Shown here one piece after another: positions 18,498 to 28,611 of a stretch of 64,000 bases of DNA (position 1 is the first letter of the stretch; each line of letters begins with the position of its first letter). The DNA lies in assembly GCA_018195615.1 (NCBI GenBank), contig JAGTPG010000002.1, forward strand, positions 4,209,501-4,273,500, written 5' to 3'. A program made the translations under genes and the position numbers. The notes under the pieces are model-generated. The model was given only the letters and a program-made list of their open reading frames with translations. It did not search any database and was not told the origin of the DNA. The stretch is from Streptomyces tuirus (GTDB lineage: Bacteria; Actinomycetota; Actinomycetes; Streptomycetales; Streptomycetaceae).

Positions 18498-19134
18498 TCA
18501 GATGCGAAGCACGGGCGCGGCTCCCAGCCACCTCAGCACCGCGTCCGTGCTGCCGCGTGCGTCCAGCTTGGCGTAGATGTTGCTGAGGTTGTTGCGGACG
18601 GTCTTCTCGCTCAGCCGTAACCGCAGCCCGATCTCCTGCGCGCCGAGCCCGGACGACAGCAGTTCCATGATCTGCCGCTCACGTGGCGAGAGCAGGCCCC
18701 GCAGCCGTTCCGTCGCCGCGTCCGGAGCGCATGCCTGGCGGGCTCCCTCGCGCAGGGCCGCGCACGCCGCCGGGGAGAGGTAGGTGTGCCGATGGTGGAC
18801 CCGACGACGGCCGAGGAGAGCATGCAGGTGCAGTAGTCGCCCTCGACCAGATACCCGGCGCCCCGCGGAGCACCTCCACGATCGTCTCGGCGTCCCGGTA
18901 CGGGGCGACCACGATCACCGGGACACCGCCCGACCTCAACTCCCGTAGCCCCTCCACCGGTTCGGTGCAGTGCAGGACCACGACGTCCACACCGTCCGGG
19001 ACGCGGAAGGGCGGTGGCGGGCGCAGGCTCACCGCCCGCTCGACGTACGGGTCGTCCGGTGCCGGCCAGTCGGGATGCGGCCAGCGGCCCTCCGGGCAGG
19101 CGAGGGCGACGGAGAGTTTCCGGGAAGTGCGCAC
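18498..19134 (-). CDS. LuxR-family transcriptional regulator, two frameshifts
   Basis: About 212 residues. The C-terminus is a full LuxR helix-turn-helix: LLSPRERQIMELLSSGLG, then LSEKTVRNNLSNIYAKL, ending at TGA 18498. The N-terminal half (VPDGVDVVVLHCTEPVEGL, VPVIVVAPYRDAETIVEVL) resembles a degenerate receiver domain lacking an obvious phospho-acceptor acidic pocket. The pieces join if one base is added at G/C runs near 18861 and 18795. The start is uncertain; GTG 19134 is a reasonable choice. It converges on the secreted-protein pair and could control it. Its strand and lack of an operator site set it apart from the catabolic genes. Confidence 0.75.
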
Positions 19135-19234
19135 GTCATTGTGTCCTTCCGCCGAAGCCGTACGTGTCCGTACGTCCGTACATACGCGGCCCGGCGCGGA
19201 CTTGTTCAAGCTTTCAAGTTTTCAGGGAACGCGC

Positions 19235-20154
19235 TTACGACAGCAGCGGCGCGACCTCCTCCCCGAACTCCTCCATCTGCTCCACGAGTTCGTCTCGACC
19301 ACGGCTGCGGAACCGCACCTGCACCTGGTCCACCCCCATCGCCCGGTACGCCCGCAGCGACTCGGCGATCGCCTCGGGCGGCCCGCTGACCGTCCGCCGC
19401 CCCACGTCCCAGCGCGGCGCCCCGACGTACAGGGGCTCGGCGATGGCACCGAGGACGAACGGCCCTCGATCCCGCCTCTTCCCGCACCCTCCGTATCCGC
19501 TCGATCTGCCCCGGCAGCCGGTCCCTCGGATCCCCCTGCGGCAGCCACCCGTCGCCCTTGAGCGCGGCCCGGCGAACCGCGGCGGGCGAGGACCCGCCGA
19601 CCCAGACGGGGACGCGGTCCTGCGCTGGGCGGGGCCGCTGCCCGAGCCCCTCGAAGGCGTACAGCTTGCCGTGGTGCTCGGGGAACTCGTCGGGGCCGAG
19701 GGCGGTGCGCAGGGCGTCGACCGACTCGTCCAGCACGGCCCGCGCCGCTCGAAGTCCACCCCAGCACCTCGAACTCCTCCTGGACGTGCCCGGCGCCGAC
19801 GCCGAGGATCAGGCGGCCGCCGCTGAGGTGGTCGAGGGTGGCGTACTGCTTGGCGGTGAGCAGCGGGTGCCGCAGACCGACCACGGCGACGTGACTGAGC
19901 AGCCGGACGCGCTCGGTGGCCGCCGCGAGGAAGGCGAGCGTGGCGACCGGGTCGTACCAGACCGTGCTCATCGCGGCGGCGAGCCGGCGCGGGATGCCCA
20001 CGTGGTCGCAGCACGCGAGGTAGGCGAAGCCGGAGCGGTCGGCGGCGCGGGCGATCTCCAGGAGGTCGTCCGGCCCCCCGCCCGCCTCCCACGGCTCGGC
20101 GTAGAGGGTGCTCTGGGACTGCACGGGAAGCTGCATCCCGTACCGCAAACTCAC
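19235..20154 (-). CDS. LLM-class oxidoreductase, several frameshifts
   Basis: About 306 residues. GTG 20154 overlaps the preceding amidohydrolase stop (GTGA). The N-terminal part has RYGMQLPVQSQS, GFAYLACCDHVGIPR and YATLDHLSGGRLILGVGAGH, the latter typical of LLM proteins; the C-terminal part has VPVWVGGSSPAAVRRAALKG and ends FGEEVAPLLS. Frame changes occur at about 19770 and 19748 (both G runs) and near 19470. The subgroup resembles F420-dependent LLM proteins (TIGR036xx type) rather than luciferases proper. It is the second gene of the operator-controlled amidohydrolase unit. Confidence 0.8.
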
Positions 20155-21397
20155 CGGGCACCGCCCGGCCACAGCCCCTCGTCGGTGAGCCCGAGCAGTT
20201 CGATGGCGTTCCGTCGCACGATCCGTTCCACGACCTCCGCCTCCAGGTGCCCCATCTGCGCCTCGCCGACCTCGCGGACTTGGGCCAGGTGGAGTCGGAG
20301 TGGGGGTAGTCGGTCTCGTAGAGGACGTTGTTCAGGCCGATCGCGTCCAGGTTGCGCAGCCCGAAGGCGTCGTCGAAGAAGCAGCCGTAGACGTGCTCGG
20401 CGAAGAGCTCGGACGGCGGCCGGTGCACCTTGTCGGCGACGCCGCCCCAGGCCCGGTTCTCCTCCCACACCACGTCCGCGCGCTCCAGGATGTAGGGGAT
20501 CCAGCCGATCTGCCCCTCGGCGTACATCACCTTGAGGTTCGGGAACTGCTCGAACTTGCCGCTCATCAGCCAGTCGACCATCGAGAAGCAGCAGTTGGCG
20601 AAGGTGATGGTGGAGCCGACGGCGGGCGGGGCGTCGGCGGAGGTGGAGGGCATGCGGCTGCTGCTGCCGATGTGCATGGCGATGACGGTCCCCGTCTCGT
20701 CGCACGCCTGGAGGAACGGATCCCAGCCGTCGCCGTGGATGGAGGGCAGCCCGAGGTACGGCGGTATCTCGGAGAAGGCGACGGCCCGGACCCCGCGCGC
20801 CGCGTTCCGCCGGACCTCCTCGGCGGCCAGCTCGGCGTCCCACAGGGGGATGAGGGTGAGGGGTATGAGCCGCCCCCGCGCGTCGGGGCCGCACCACTCC
20901 TCCACCATCCAGTCGTTGTAGGCACGGACGCACAGCAGGCCCAGTTCGTGGTCCTTGGCCTCGGTGAACGTCTGGCCGCAGAAACGCGGGAAGGTCGGGA
21001 AGCAGACGGCCGACTGGACGTGGTTGACGTCCATGTCGGCGAGCCGGGCCGGGACGTCGTACGACCCCGGCCGCATCTGCTCGTAGGTGATCACCTCGAG
21101 CTTGATCTCGTCCCTGCTGTACCCCACGGCGGTGTCGAGGCGGGTCAGGGGTCGCCGCAGTTCCTCGTAGACCCACCAGTCGCCGACGGGGCCGTCGTCA
21201 CCGGGCTCGCCCATGACGGGCCGGAAGCGCCCGCCGAGGAACGTCATTTCCTTCACGGGCGCCCGGACGATCCGGGGGCCGACTTCCCGGTACTTCCCCG
21301 GAAGCCGGTCCCGCCAGACGTTCGCGGGCTCCACGGTGTGGTCGTCCACGGAGATGATCAGCGGAAAGGTGCTGTCGTGGCTGTCCATGACGCTCAC
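20151..21397 (-). CDS. Amidohydrolase-2 family metal hydrolase, one frameshift
   Basis: About 415 residues. It begins with IISVDDHTVEPANVWRDRL, where DDH replaces the first metal His-x-His seen in many amidohydrolase-2 proteins, and continues with the conserved IAMHIGSSSRMPS, NLKVMYAEGQIGWIPYILER and LYETDYPHSDSTWP blocks. The frame changes at about 20285; one C added to TCCGCG restores REVGEAQMGHLEAEVVERIV. Start is GTG 21397 or ATG 21388. Relatives include decarboxylases and ring-opening C-C hydrolases such as those acting after Baeyer-Villiger or enol steps. An exact operator begins ten bases upstream of the GTG. Confidence 0.85.
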
Positions 21398-21407
21398 GTT
21401 AGCGCCG

Positions 21408-21426
21408 ATCTGACGCTCCGTCAGCT
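21408..21426. promoter_or_regulatory. Regulon operator, exact core (amidohydrolase promoter)
   Basis: ATCTGACGCTCCGTCAGCT with both half-sites exact; it sits ten bases upstream of the GTG start at 21397 and controls the amidohydrolase-LLM pair in this model. Confidence 0.8.
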
Positions 21427-21641
21427 AGCGGAGCGAGCGTTTGGGCGCCGCCCGTCACCGCGATCAGAGCCGCCCTGATCTCCGTGATCATTCGGTCCGG
21501 GTCGCGGAAGACGTCCTGGGCGGTGAGTGTGCAAGGGGCCGGGATCCGGACACACATCGGCCGCGACGGCTCCCCCTCCGCGCCGCCGCGGCCGAACCCC
21601 GTGTGGAGATGGCTTACTTCACCGGGCTTGCTTCACCGGAC
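21427..21641. other. Gap with a possible 3' gene fragment
   Basis: No complete gene. The minus strand encodes DVFRDPDRMITEIRAALIAV before a stop at about 21421, which looks like the end of a protein whose start is missing. The rest of the gap lies between this fragment and the repeat-peptide gene. Confidence 0.3.
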
Positions 21642-21818
21642 TCACTTCGTCGGCTTGAACGGCTCCGACGTGGCGTGCAGGTCCTTGGTCTCGATCGGCT
21701 CGTCCGTGGCGTGCAGGTCCTGCGTCGTCACGGCCGGCTCGCCCGTGGCGTGCAGGTCCTCGGTCTTGAGCGGCTCGTCGGTCGCGTGCAGGTCCTGCGG
21801 CTTGAGCTCGTCGCCCAT
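21642..21818 (-). CDS. 58-aa peptide with four DLHAT repeats
   Basis: ATG 21818, with GGGGAG upstream, gives MGDELKPQDLHATDEPLKTE; the motif DLHAT recurs at residues 9, 21, 34 and 46, each followed by x-E-P and separated by short Lys/Thr/Glu spacers. The period is 12-13 residues. It is hydrophilic, Cys-free and has no signal or membrane segment. It resembles, from memory, small Streptomyces proteins with tandem T-Q-D-N-H-A-P repeats that carry the uninformative name sigma-like protein. It lies 217 bases downstream of the AfsR-like gene on the same strand. Function unknown; multi-core peptide precursor is one idea, but no modifying enzyme is adjacent. Confidence 0.7.
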   Translation of the reverse strand: MGDELKPQDLHATDEPLKTEDLHATGEPAVTTQDLHATDEPIETKDLHATSEPFKPTK

Positions 21819-22035
21819 GATCGTCAACTCCCCTTGGCATGGATCAAGCAATGAGGTCGGCGGGGCCCGTCCGGTCGCTCCCCGAGTCCGGCCGGACGGG
21901 CCCACCTGGGCCGCTCACCCTATGTCGTCAGTGCGGGGCCCTTGCAGTGACCCGTCTGCCCCCCGACGCGACGGATCGACTACGTAAAGAATGGCGTGGG
22001 GCGATAAACGAATGATGAACGCGTGTCGCGCCGGC

Positions 22036-25000
22036 TCAGGCCGCCCGCACCGGGGCGAGCAGCGCGCGCACCTCGGCGGCCTCGGGCGAGCCCAGATCCT
22101 CGTAGATGCCCGCCGCCTCCTGCCAGCAGACCTGGGCCCGGCCGGTCTGGCCTATCCCGCTGAGCGCCCGGCCGAGGACGGTGAGGACGTTGCCCCGCCG
22201 CCACTCCCCGCCGATGCCGCGCAGCACGGTCAGCGCCATCTCGGCGTTGGCGGCGGCCTGGGCGGGGCGCCGGGCGGCGAGGTCCACCTCGGCCAGCCGG
22301 AACAGGCTCATGCCCTCCCAGAGGCGTTGCCTGCTGTCCCGGAACACCTCCAGCGCCTCCTGGAGCCGGTCGGCCGCGTCGCCCAGCTCGCCGCTCTGGG
22401 TGAGGGCGAGCCCCAGGGCGTAACGGGCGTTCGCCCCGCGCATGGTGTTGCCCATGGCGTCGTAGATGTCGATGCCCTCCTGGGCCAGCGCGACCGCGCT
22501 CTGGGTGCGGCCGGTCGCCAGGTGGATCCGGGACAGGTTGCACAGCGCGGCGGCCTCGCCCGGGTGGTTGCCCAGGGCCCGGAAGTGCTCGATGGCCCGG
22601 GAGAGGTGCTCCTCGCCGTCCGCGTGCCGGTTCTGGTACAGCGCGATGATGCCGCGGGCGTTGCGGGCCCAGCAGACGGTGAACAGGTCGTCGGCCTCAT
22701 GCGCGAGGAGGATGGCCCGCTCCGCCTCCTGGTCGGCCCGCTCGAAGCGGCCGCTCACGTGGTGGACGTTGACGAGGGTCGTCAGCGCCCGGGCCTCCGC
22801 CCGCGCCAGGTCGAGCTGCCGGGCCGCGTCCAGGAGCGCCTCGGCCGTCGTCTCGTACTCCCGGGAGTTGGCGCCGGACTCGGAGAGGTCGTGCGCCGCC
22901 CACAGCAGGTCGATCGCCCGGGGGAGCGTGCCCGGCTGCCCGGCGGCCTGCCGCACGCACGCCAGGAGGCAGATGGCCTCCGCGTACAGCCAGTCCTGTG
23001 CCGCGTGCCGGTTGTCGAAGCGCTGCCCCGGGTACGAGGTCGGTTCGAGGTGGTCCACCAGCCGGTCGCCCGGCCGCTCGATCGCGTACACGCCCGCCGC
23101 CGACGCCAGATAGAAGTCCAGGAGACGGGACAGGGCCGCGCCCCGTTCGCTCGGCGGCAGTTCGTCGCGTTCCGCGCACGCACGCGCGTAGAGCCGTACG
23201 AGGTCGTGGAAGCGGTACCGGCCGGGGGCGGCGGACTCCAGGAGCGAGGTGTCGACGAGGGACTCCAGGAGGTCCTCGGTGTCCTCCACGGGCAGGTCCA
23301 GGACCGCCGCCGCGGCCGGGAGGGAGATGTCGGGCCCGTCGGCCAGGCCCAGCAGGCGGAAGGCACGGGCCTGGGCGGGCTCCAGCTGTCCGTAGCCCAG
23401 CTCGAAGGTGGCCTTCACCGCCAGGTCACCGGCCTGGAGTTCGTCCAGCCGGCGGCGTTCGTCGGCGAGCTTCGCCGCGAGGACGGACACCGTCCAGGTG
23501 CGGCGGGCGGCCAGCCGGGACGCCGCGATGCGGATGGCGAGCGGCAGGAAACCGCAGGCCGCCACCACGTCCAGGGCGGCCTTCCGCTCCGAGGCCACGC
23601 GTTCCTCGCCCACGATCTTCGTGAACAGCGAAAGCGCCTCGTCCGGCGACATCACGTCCAGGTCGACCAGGTGGGCGCCCGCCAGGTCCACCATCCGCAC
23701 CCGTGAGGTGACCAGCGCGGCGCAGCCGTCCGTGCCGGGCAGCAGGGGGCGTACCTGGGCGGCGTCACGGGCGTTGTCCAGCAGCACCAGGACACGGCGG
23801 CCGGCCAGCACCGAGCGGTACAGCGCCGAGCGCTCCTCCAGGGAGTCGGGGATCGCGGTGTCGGCGGTGCCGAGCGCGCGCAGGAACGAGCCGAGGACCG
23901 TCTCCGGCTCCGCGGCCCGCGCGCCCGCGCCCTGGAGGTCGACGTACAGCTGCCCGTCCGGGAACGCGGCGCGTGCCTGGTGGGCCACGTGCACGGCGAG
24001 GGTCGTCTTGCCCACGCCGCCGATCCCGGCCAGGGCCGAGACCGCCATCACCCCGCCCTCGGCCGAGGCCAGGATGTCGCCGAGCTCGCGGACGAAGCCG
24101 GAGCGGCCGGTGAAGTCCGGGACGGTGGCGGGCAGCTGGGCCGGGCGGACCGGGACGGAGGCCGGCTCGGGGCCGGGGAGGAGGGCTCCGCCAGTCCGGG
24201 GTCGGCCTGGAGGATCCGCTGCTGCAGTTCGCTGAGGCCGGGGCGCGGGTCCACGCCCAGTTCGTCGGCGAGCAGGCGCCGCGTGTCGGCGTACACCGCG
24301 AGGGCCTCGGCCTGGCGGCCGCTGCGGTACAGCGCCAGCATCAGCAGCTCGCGGAGCCGCTCACGGAGGGGATGGGCGGCGGTGAGGGCGGTGAGCTCGG
24401 AGACGGCCTCCGCGTGGCAGCCCTGCTCCAGGTCCATGTCCAGGCGGGATTCGAGGAGCTGGAGCCGCCACTCCTCCAGACGGACGCGCTGTGCCTCCGC
24501 GTACGGGCCGGGTACGCCGGCCAGGGTCTCCCCGTCCCAGAGGGCGAGGGCCCGCCGCAGCACGTCCCGGGCGTGGCAGAGGTCGCCGGCGGAGCGGGCC
24601 TTCTCCGCCTCGGTCGCCAGGTCCTGGGCGGCGGTGAGGTCCAGGGCGCCCTCGGCCAGGTCGCGGACCGCGTATCCGCCGGACTCGCTGACCAGGACAC
24701 CCGGGTCCAGCACCTTGCGCAGGCGGGAGGCGTACGTCCGGAGCGCCGCCAGGGCCTGCGAGGGCGGCTCCTCGCCCCACAGGGCGTCGATCAGCTCCGC
24801 CGCCGTGGCCGTGCGGCCCTCGCGCAGCAGCAGGGCGGCGAGCAGGGCGCGTTGCTGGGGGACCCGGTGGTGATCGGCTCGTCACCGCGCCAGGCGCGCA
24901 CCGGTCCGAGCACGCCGAAGCGCAGCGTCGCCGACGCCGCCGGTTCCACCGGTTCCGCCGTTTCAGCCGACTTCGCCGAGGAGCCGGGACGCCGCTGCTG

Positions 25001-25036
25001 CGGTACGCGCGGCACACCGTCCGGTACACCGTCCAT
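22036..25036 (-). CDS. AfsR-like SARP regulator with NB-ARC and TPR, two frameshifts
   Basis: About 1000 residues. N-terminus: winged-helix (LRFGVLGPVRAWRGDEPI) and bacterial transcriptional activation domain (RLQLLESRLDMDLEQGCHAE). Centre: NB-ARC ATPase with P-loop GIGGVGKTTLAVHVA and Walker-B-like VLVLLDNARDA, then a RYRFHDLVRLYARACAERDE winged helix. C-terminus: TPR-like helices. Frame changes lie at about 24865 (CCCCC run) and about 24180. AfsR-type proteins activate secondary-metabolite genes after nucleotide binding and phosphorylation. No biosynthetic cluster is seen beside it here; the nearest downstream gene is the repeat peptide, and a PIN toxin-antitoxin pair lies upstream. Confidence 0.88.
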
Positions 25037-25230
25037 GCAGTCCCCCTAGACATCCTGAGCAACCACGCCAGTTTGCCTTGTGTGCGGCGGATACGTCAGC
25101 TGTGGGGGACACCGATCACAGGGCGACGCACGGGAGTCCACAAGGTCCGCACACTCTCTTCGCACACGTCGGGACGTGGGAGCAGGGCACCTGCGGCGCC
25201 CGGACGCTCCGCTTTCCGACGAGTGCCCGG

Positions 25231-25626
25231 CTACAGGGGCACGACCCTCACACCCGGGCCGCACAGCTTTCCCATGTCGTCCTCGTCGGACGTGAAGAGG
25301 ACCACGCCTCCTGGCTGTCGTCCGGCGATCACCGCCAGGGCCGCGTCGATCGCGCACTTGTGTCCGTGCAGGCCCGTGTCCTGGAGCAGGGTGACGGCGG
25401 CATCGGCGATCTCCCGCGTCACGGGTTCCACCACGACCCGCGACATCGCCCACGCCCAGGCCGCGCGCTTCACTCGGGAGTGGTACGCCTCGATCAGGGT
25501 CATGGAACCGGTCATGACGCGGATACCGGAGCGGTGGGCGTCCTTGAGCCGCGCGAGCATCACCCGGTCGCCCAGGACGGCCCGCGACAACGCCTCGCAG
25601 TCCAGCACGTAGCAGGACGGCACCAT
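25231..25626 (-). CDS. PIN-domain VapC-like toxin
   Basis: A 131-residue PIN protein. YVLDCEALSRAVLG holds the first Asp, MTLIEAYHSRVKRA the Glu, and AIDAALAVIAG plus LFTSDEDDMGKL the later acidic residues of the four-acid PIN site. Its ATG at 25626 overlaps the antitoxin stop (TGATG). VapC toxins are RNases, often cutting tRNA. It is a standard-length member and the motif set is intact. Confidence 0.85.
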   Translation of the reverse strand: MVPSCYVLDCEALSRAVLGDRVMLARLKDAHRSGIRVMTGSMTLIEAYHSRVKRAAWAWAMSRVVVEPVTREIADAAVTLLQDTGLHGHKCAIDAALAVIAGRQPGGVVLFTSDEDDMGKLCGPGVRVVPL

Positions 25627-25904
25627 CAGCTCGCCCTACGGCGCCGGTCTCCCGGCGCCGCGCCCCGCTCTGCGAAGTGGCGCTCGATCTCCCTGCGCTC
25701 AGCCTCCGCGGACGCGAGTTCGTCATCGGTGACGGGTCCGTGCGCCTCCTCCAGCCACGCCACCAGTTCCCCGAGCCGGTCCTGCTCCCGCTGATGCTCT
25801 ATGGCCCGCGTGACATAGGCACTGAAGCCGCCTGAGCCGACCTCCTGCCGGATCTCCTCAGCGAGCTCCTCCGGCAGCGTCACTGTGTACTTCTTCGTTG
25901 CCAT
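25626..25904 (-). CDS. RHH-type antitoxin for the PIN toxin
   Basis: A 92-residue protein beginning MATKKYTVTLPEELAEEIRQ, the strand-helix pattern of ribbon-helix-helix antitoxins, followed by a basic-acidic helical tail (TDDELASAEAERREIERHF) that would wrap the toxin. Start ATG 25904; an in-frame upstream ATG at 25916 is possible. It immediately precedes the PIN gene with overlapping stop and start. Probably represses its own promoter. Confidence 0.8.
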   Translation of the reverse strand: MATKKYTVTLPEELAEEIRQEVGSGGFSAYVTRAIEHQREQDRLGELVAWLEEAHGPVTDDELASAEAERREIERHFAERGAAPGDRRRRAS

Positions 25905-25992
25905 ACCGTTTACCATACCGCGCCTCGGGGCCTCTGGCCTGCCATAGTGAGTCCGGCAGAGCAGCAGTCGGTTCGACGGTGAAGGCGGTCCC

Positions 25993-26915
25993 ATGCCCGG
26001 CGAGCAACCGCAGACCTACGAAATTCTCGACGAGCGGTTCCGGACGGGCAGGTGCCAGGCCGGGGACTCGGAGCTGGAGACGCTCTTCGAGGGGTGCCGG
26101 TGGGCCGAGGGGCCGGTGTACGTGCCCGCCGGGCGGTATCTCCTCTGGAGCGACATTCCGAACGACCGGCTCCTGCGGTGGGACGAGACCACCGGGTCCG
26201 TCGGGGTGTTCCGGTCGCCCGCCGGGTTTCCCAACGGCAACACCCTGGACGGTCAGGGGCGTCTCATCACCTGTGAGCAGGGCAATCGGCGGGTGACCCG
26301 GACCGAGCACGACGGGTCGGTCACCGTGATCGCCGAGCGGTTCCAGGGGAAGCGGCTCAACAGCCCGAACGACGCCGTCGTGAGGTCGGACGGGTCGATC
26401 TGGTTCTCCGACCCGAGTTCGGGATCGCCACCGACTACGAGGGGCATCGGGCGGAGAGTGAGATCGGCGCCCGGAACGTGTACCGGGTGGATCCGGGCAG
26501 TGGGGACGTGCGGTTGGTCGCCGACGGGTTCCAGGGGCCCAACGGGCTGGTCTTCTCGCCCGACGAGCGGCGGCTGTACGTGTCCGACAGCCTGGCCAAC
26601 CACATCCGTGTCTTCGACGTCCAGGACAGCACCACCCTGACCGGCGGTGACGTCTTCGCCGAGTGCGCGAACGGCAACTTCGACAACATCCGCTTCGACG
26701 ACCAGGGGCGGCTCTGGGCCGCCGCCATGCACGGCGGAGTGCACTGCTACGACCCCGACGGCACCCTGATCGGCCGCGTCCTGGTGCCCGGCACCGTCGC
26801 CAACATCCGGTTCGGCGGCGCCCGGCGCAACCGGATGTTCATCGCCGCCGACAGCAAGCTCCACTCGCTCGTCATGTCGGTCACCGGGACCTCTCCGCTC
26901 CCCCTCGGCCGGTGA
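25993..26915 (+). CDS. SMP-30/gluconolactonase family hydrolase, one frameshift
   Basis: About 307 residues. The six-bladed propeller motifs EGCRWAEGPVYVPAGRYLLW, SDIPNDRLLRWDE, RLNSPNDAVVRSDGSIWFSD, QGPNGLVFSPDERRLYVSDS and IRFDDQGRLWAAAMHGGVHC include the Glu, Asn and Asp metal ligands of the family. One frame change occurs near 26415 and is repaired by adding a C to GACCCGAG. It would hydrolyse a lactone, a chemically sensible step after Baeyer-Villiger oxidation. No operator lies upstream, and it overlaps the convergent ligase gene by 35 bases at the 3' ends. Confidence 0.85.
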
Positions 26916-28514
26916 CGCCGTTGCGCAGCGCCCCCTTCACGACCTTGCCGCTCGCGTTGCGGGGCAGTTCCCGTACGAACTCCACCGATCTGGGGACCTT
27001 GTAGTTCGCCATCTCCCTGCGGGACCAGGCGATCAGGTCGTCCCCGGTGAGCAGTGCGCCCGGCCGCCGGACGACGTAGGCCCTGCCCACCTCGCCGAGC
27101 CGGGCGTCGGGGACGCCGATCACCGCCACGTCCGCCACGTCCGGGTGGAGTCCCAGGAGTTGCTCTATCTCGGCGGGGTAGGCGTTGAAGCCGCCGACGA
27201 TGAACATGTCCTTGAGGCGGTCGGTGATGCGCAGGTTGCCCGCGGCGTCCAGGACGCCGACGTCGCCCGTGCGCAGCCAGCCGTCCTCCGACAGCACCTC
27301 GGCGGTGGCCTGCTCGTCCTCGTGGTAGCCCGTCATGACGTTGAAGCCGCGGACCAGGACCTCGCCGGGCGCGCCGGGCGGCAGGGGGGTGCCCTGAGGA
27401 TCCGCGACCCGTAGCTCCGTACCGGGGATCGCCCGGCCCGACGTCGACGCGATGACCGTCGGATCGTCGCCGCGGCGGCACATCGTGACGACGCCGCCGG
27501 CTTCGGAGAGACCGTAGGCCGTCAGGACCGTGCCGATGCCGAGTTCGGCGCGCAGTCGCTCGACGAGCCGCAGCGGTACGACCGCCGCTCCCGTCACCAC
27601 CAGCCGGAGCGCGGAGAGGTCGTGCGCGTCCCGTGCCGGGTGGTCCAGGAGGGACTGCAGGAGGGTCGGGGGGCCGGGGAGCACGGAGACCCGTTCCGCG
27701 GCGATGTTGGCCAGGACCGTGTTCACGTTGAACACCGGCTGGGGGATCATCGTCGCGCCCCGCATCAGACAGGCGAGCACCCCGGCCTTGTAGCCGAAGG
27801 TGTGGAAGAAGGGGTTGACGATGAGGTACCGGTCGCCCCGGGTCAGGCCCGCCAGGTCGCTCCAGATGTCGTACGCCCGCAGCGACTGGGTGTGGGTGAT
27901 GACCGCGCCCTTCGGGCGGCCCGTCGTGCCCGAGGTGAAGATGATGTCGGAGGTCCAGGTCCCGTCGACCGCGTCCGCCCTGGCGCGCACGTCCCCCGGT
28001 GCCACGCCCTCCCGCTCGCCAGGAAGTCCTTCCAGGTGAGGAAGTCGGCGGGGGCGTCCTCCGACAGGACCACCACGCGCTCCAGTTCGGGCAGCCCCGG
28101 CAGCGGTCCGGGGCCGCCCGGGCCCTCCCCGGCCGCCCGCCGCAGGGACGCCACGTACGAGGTTCCGAGGAAGGTGCCGGTGACGAACAGCAGCCGGGTT
28201 CCGCTGCGGCGCAGGACGTCCGCCGCCTCCGTGCCCTTGAAGCGGGTGTTCAGCGGCACGAGCACCGCGCCCGCCGAAACGGCCCCCAGGGCGCTGACGA
28301 TCCAGTCGAGGGTGTTCGGCGCCCAGATGCCGACCCGGTCGCCCGGTCCGATGCCGTTCGCCAGGCAGGCCGCCGTGGCGCGCTCCACGCGGGCGCCCAG
28401 TTCGGCGTAGGTGATCCGGGTACGGCCCTCGACGACCGCCTCGACGTCCGCGTACCGCTCGGCCGCCGTCCTCACCAGGCCCGGGATGCTTTCCCGTTCC
28501 GTCTCCGCTCGCAC
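26881..28514 (-). CDS. Acyl-CoA synthetase (AMP-forming), one frameshift
   Basis: About 544 residues from GTG 28514 with GGGAGG upstream. ATP/AMP signature IIFTSGTTGRPKGAVITHTQ, A5-like LTAYGLSEAGGV, hinge region GWLRTGDVGVLD with ITDRLKDMFIVGGFN and the C-terminal Lys in NASGKVVKGALR are intact. The frame changes near 28020 (CTGGCG for CTGGGCG). The pattern is similar to FadD3-type ligases of steroid ring catabolism and other medium/alicyclic acid ligases. It is divergent from the thiolase-like gene across two operators and most likely activates the pathway acid to its CoA ester. Confidence 0.88.
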
Positions 28515-28537
28515 AGCGGGCCTCCCGAGAGCAGAAG

Positions 28538-28556
28538 AGCTGACTGACCGTCAGAT
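28538..28556. promoter_or_regulatory. Regulon operator, exact core, double site left
   Basis: AGCTGACTGACCGTCAGAT, exact CTGAC and GTCAG halves, 23 bases upstream of the ligase GTG at 28514. Its centre is 27 bases from the centre of the next site. Confidence 0.8.
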
Positions 28557-28564
28557 TAGCTGTA

Positions 28565-28583
28565 ATCTGACGACCTGTCAGCG
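28565..28583. promoter_or_regulatory. Regulon operator, exact core, double site right
   Basis: ATCTGACGACCTGTCAGCG, exact core, 28 bases upstream of the thiolase-like ATG at 28612. With the left site it forms a shared divergent control region. Confidence 0.8.
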
Positions 28584-28611
28584 AACCGTTCGGGCCCGGA
28601 GGTGCGCGCAC

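Noticed and set aside
22036..25036. A secondary-metabolite cluster around the AfsR-like regulator
   Set aside because: No synthase, transporter or tailoring genes flank it; neighbours are a small peptide and a toxin-antitoxin pair.
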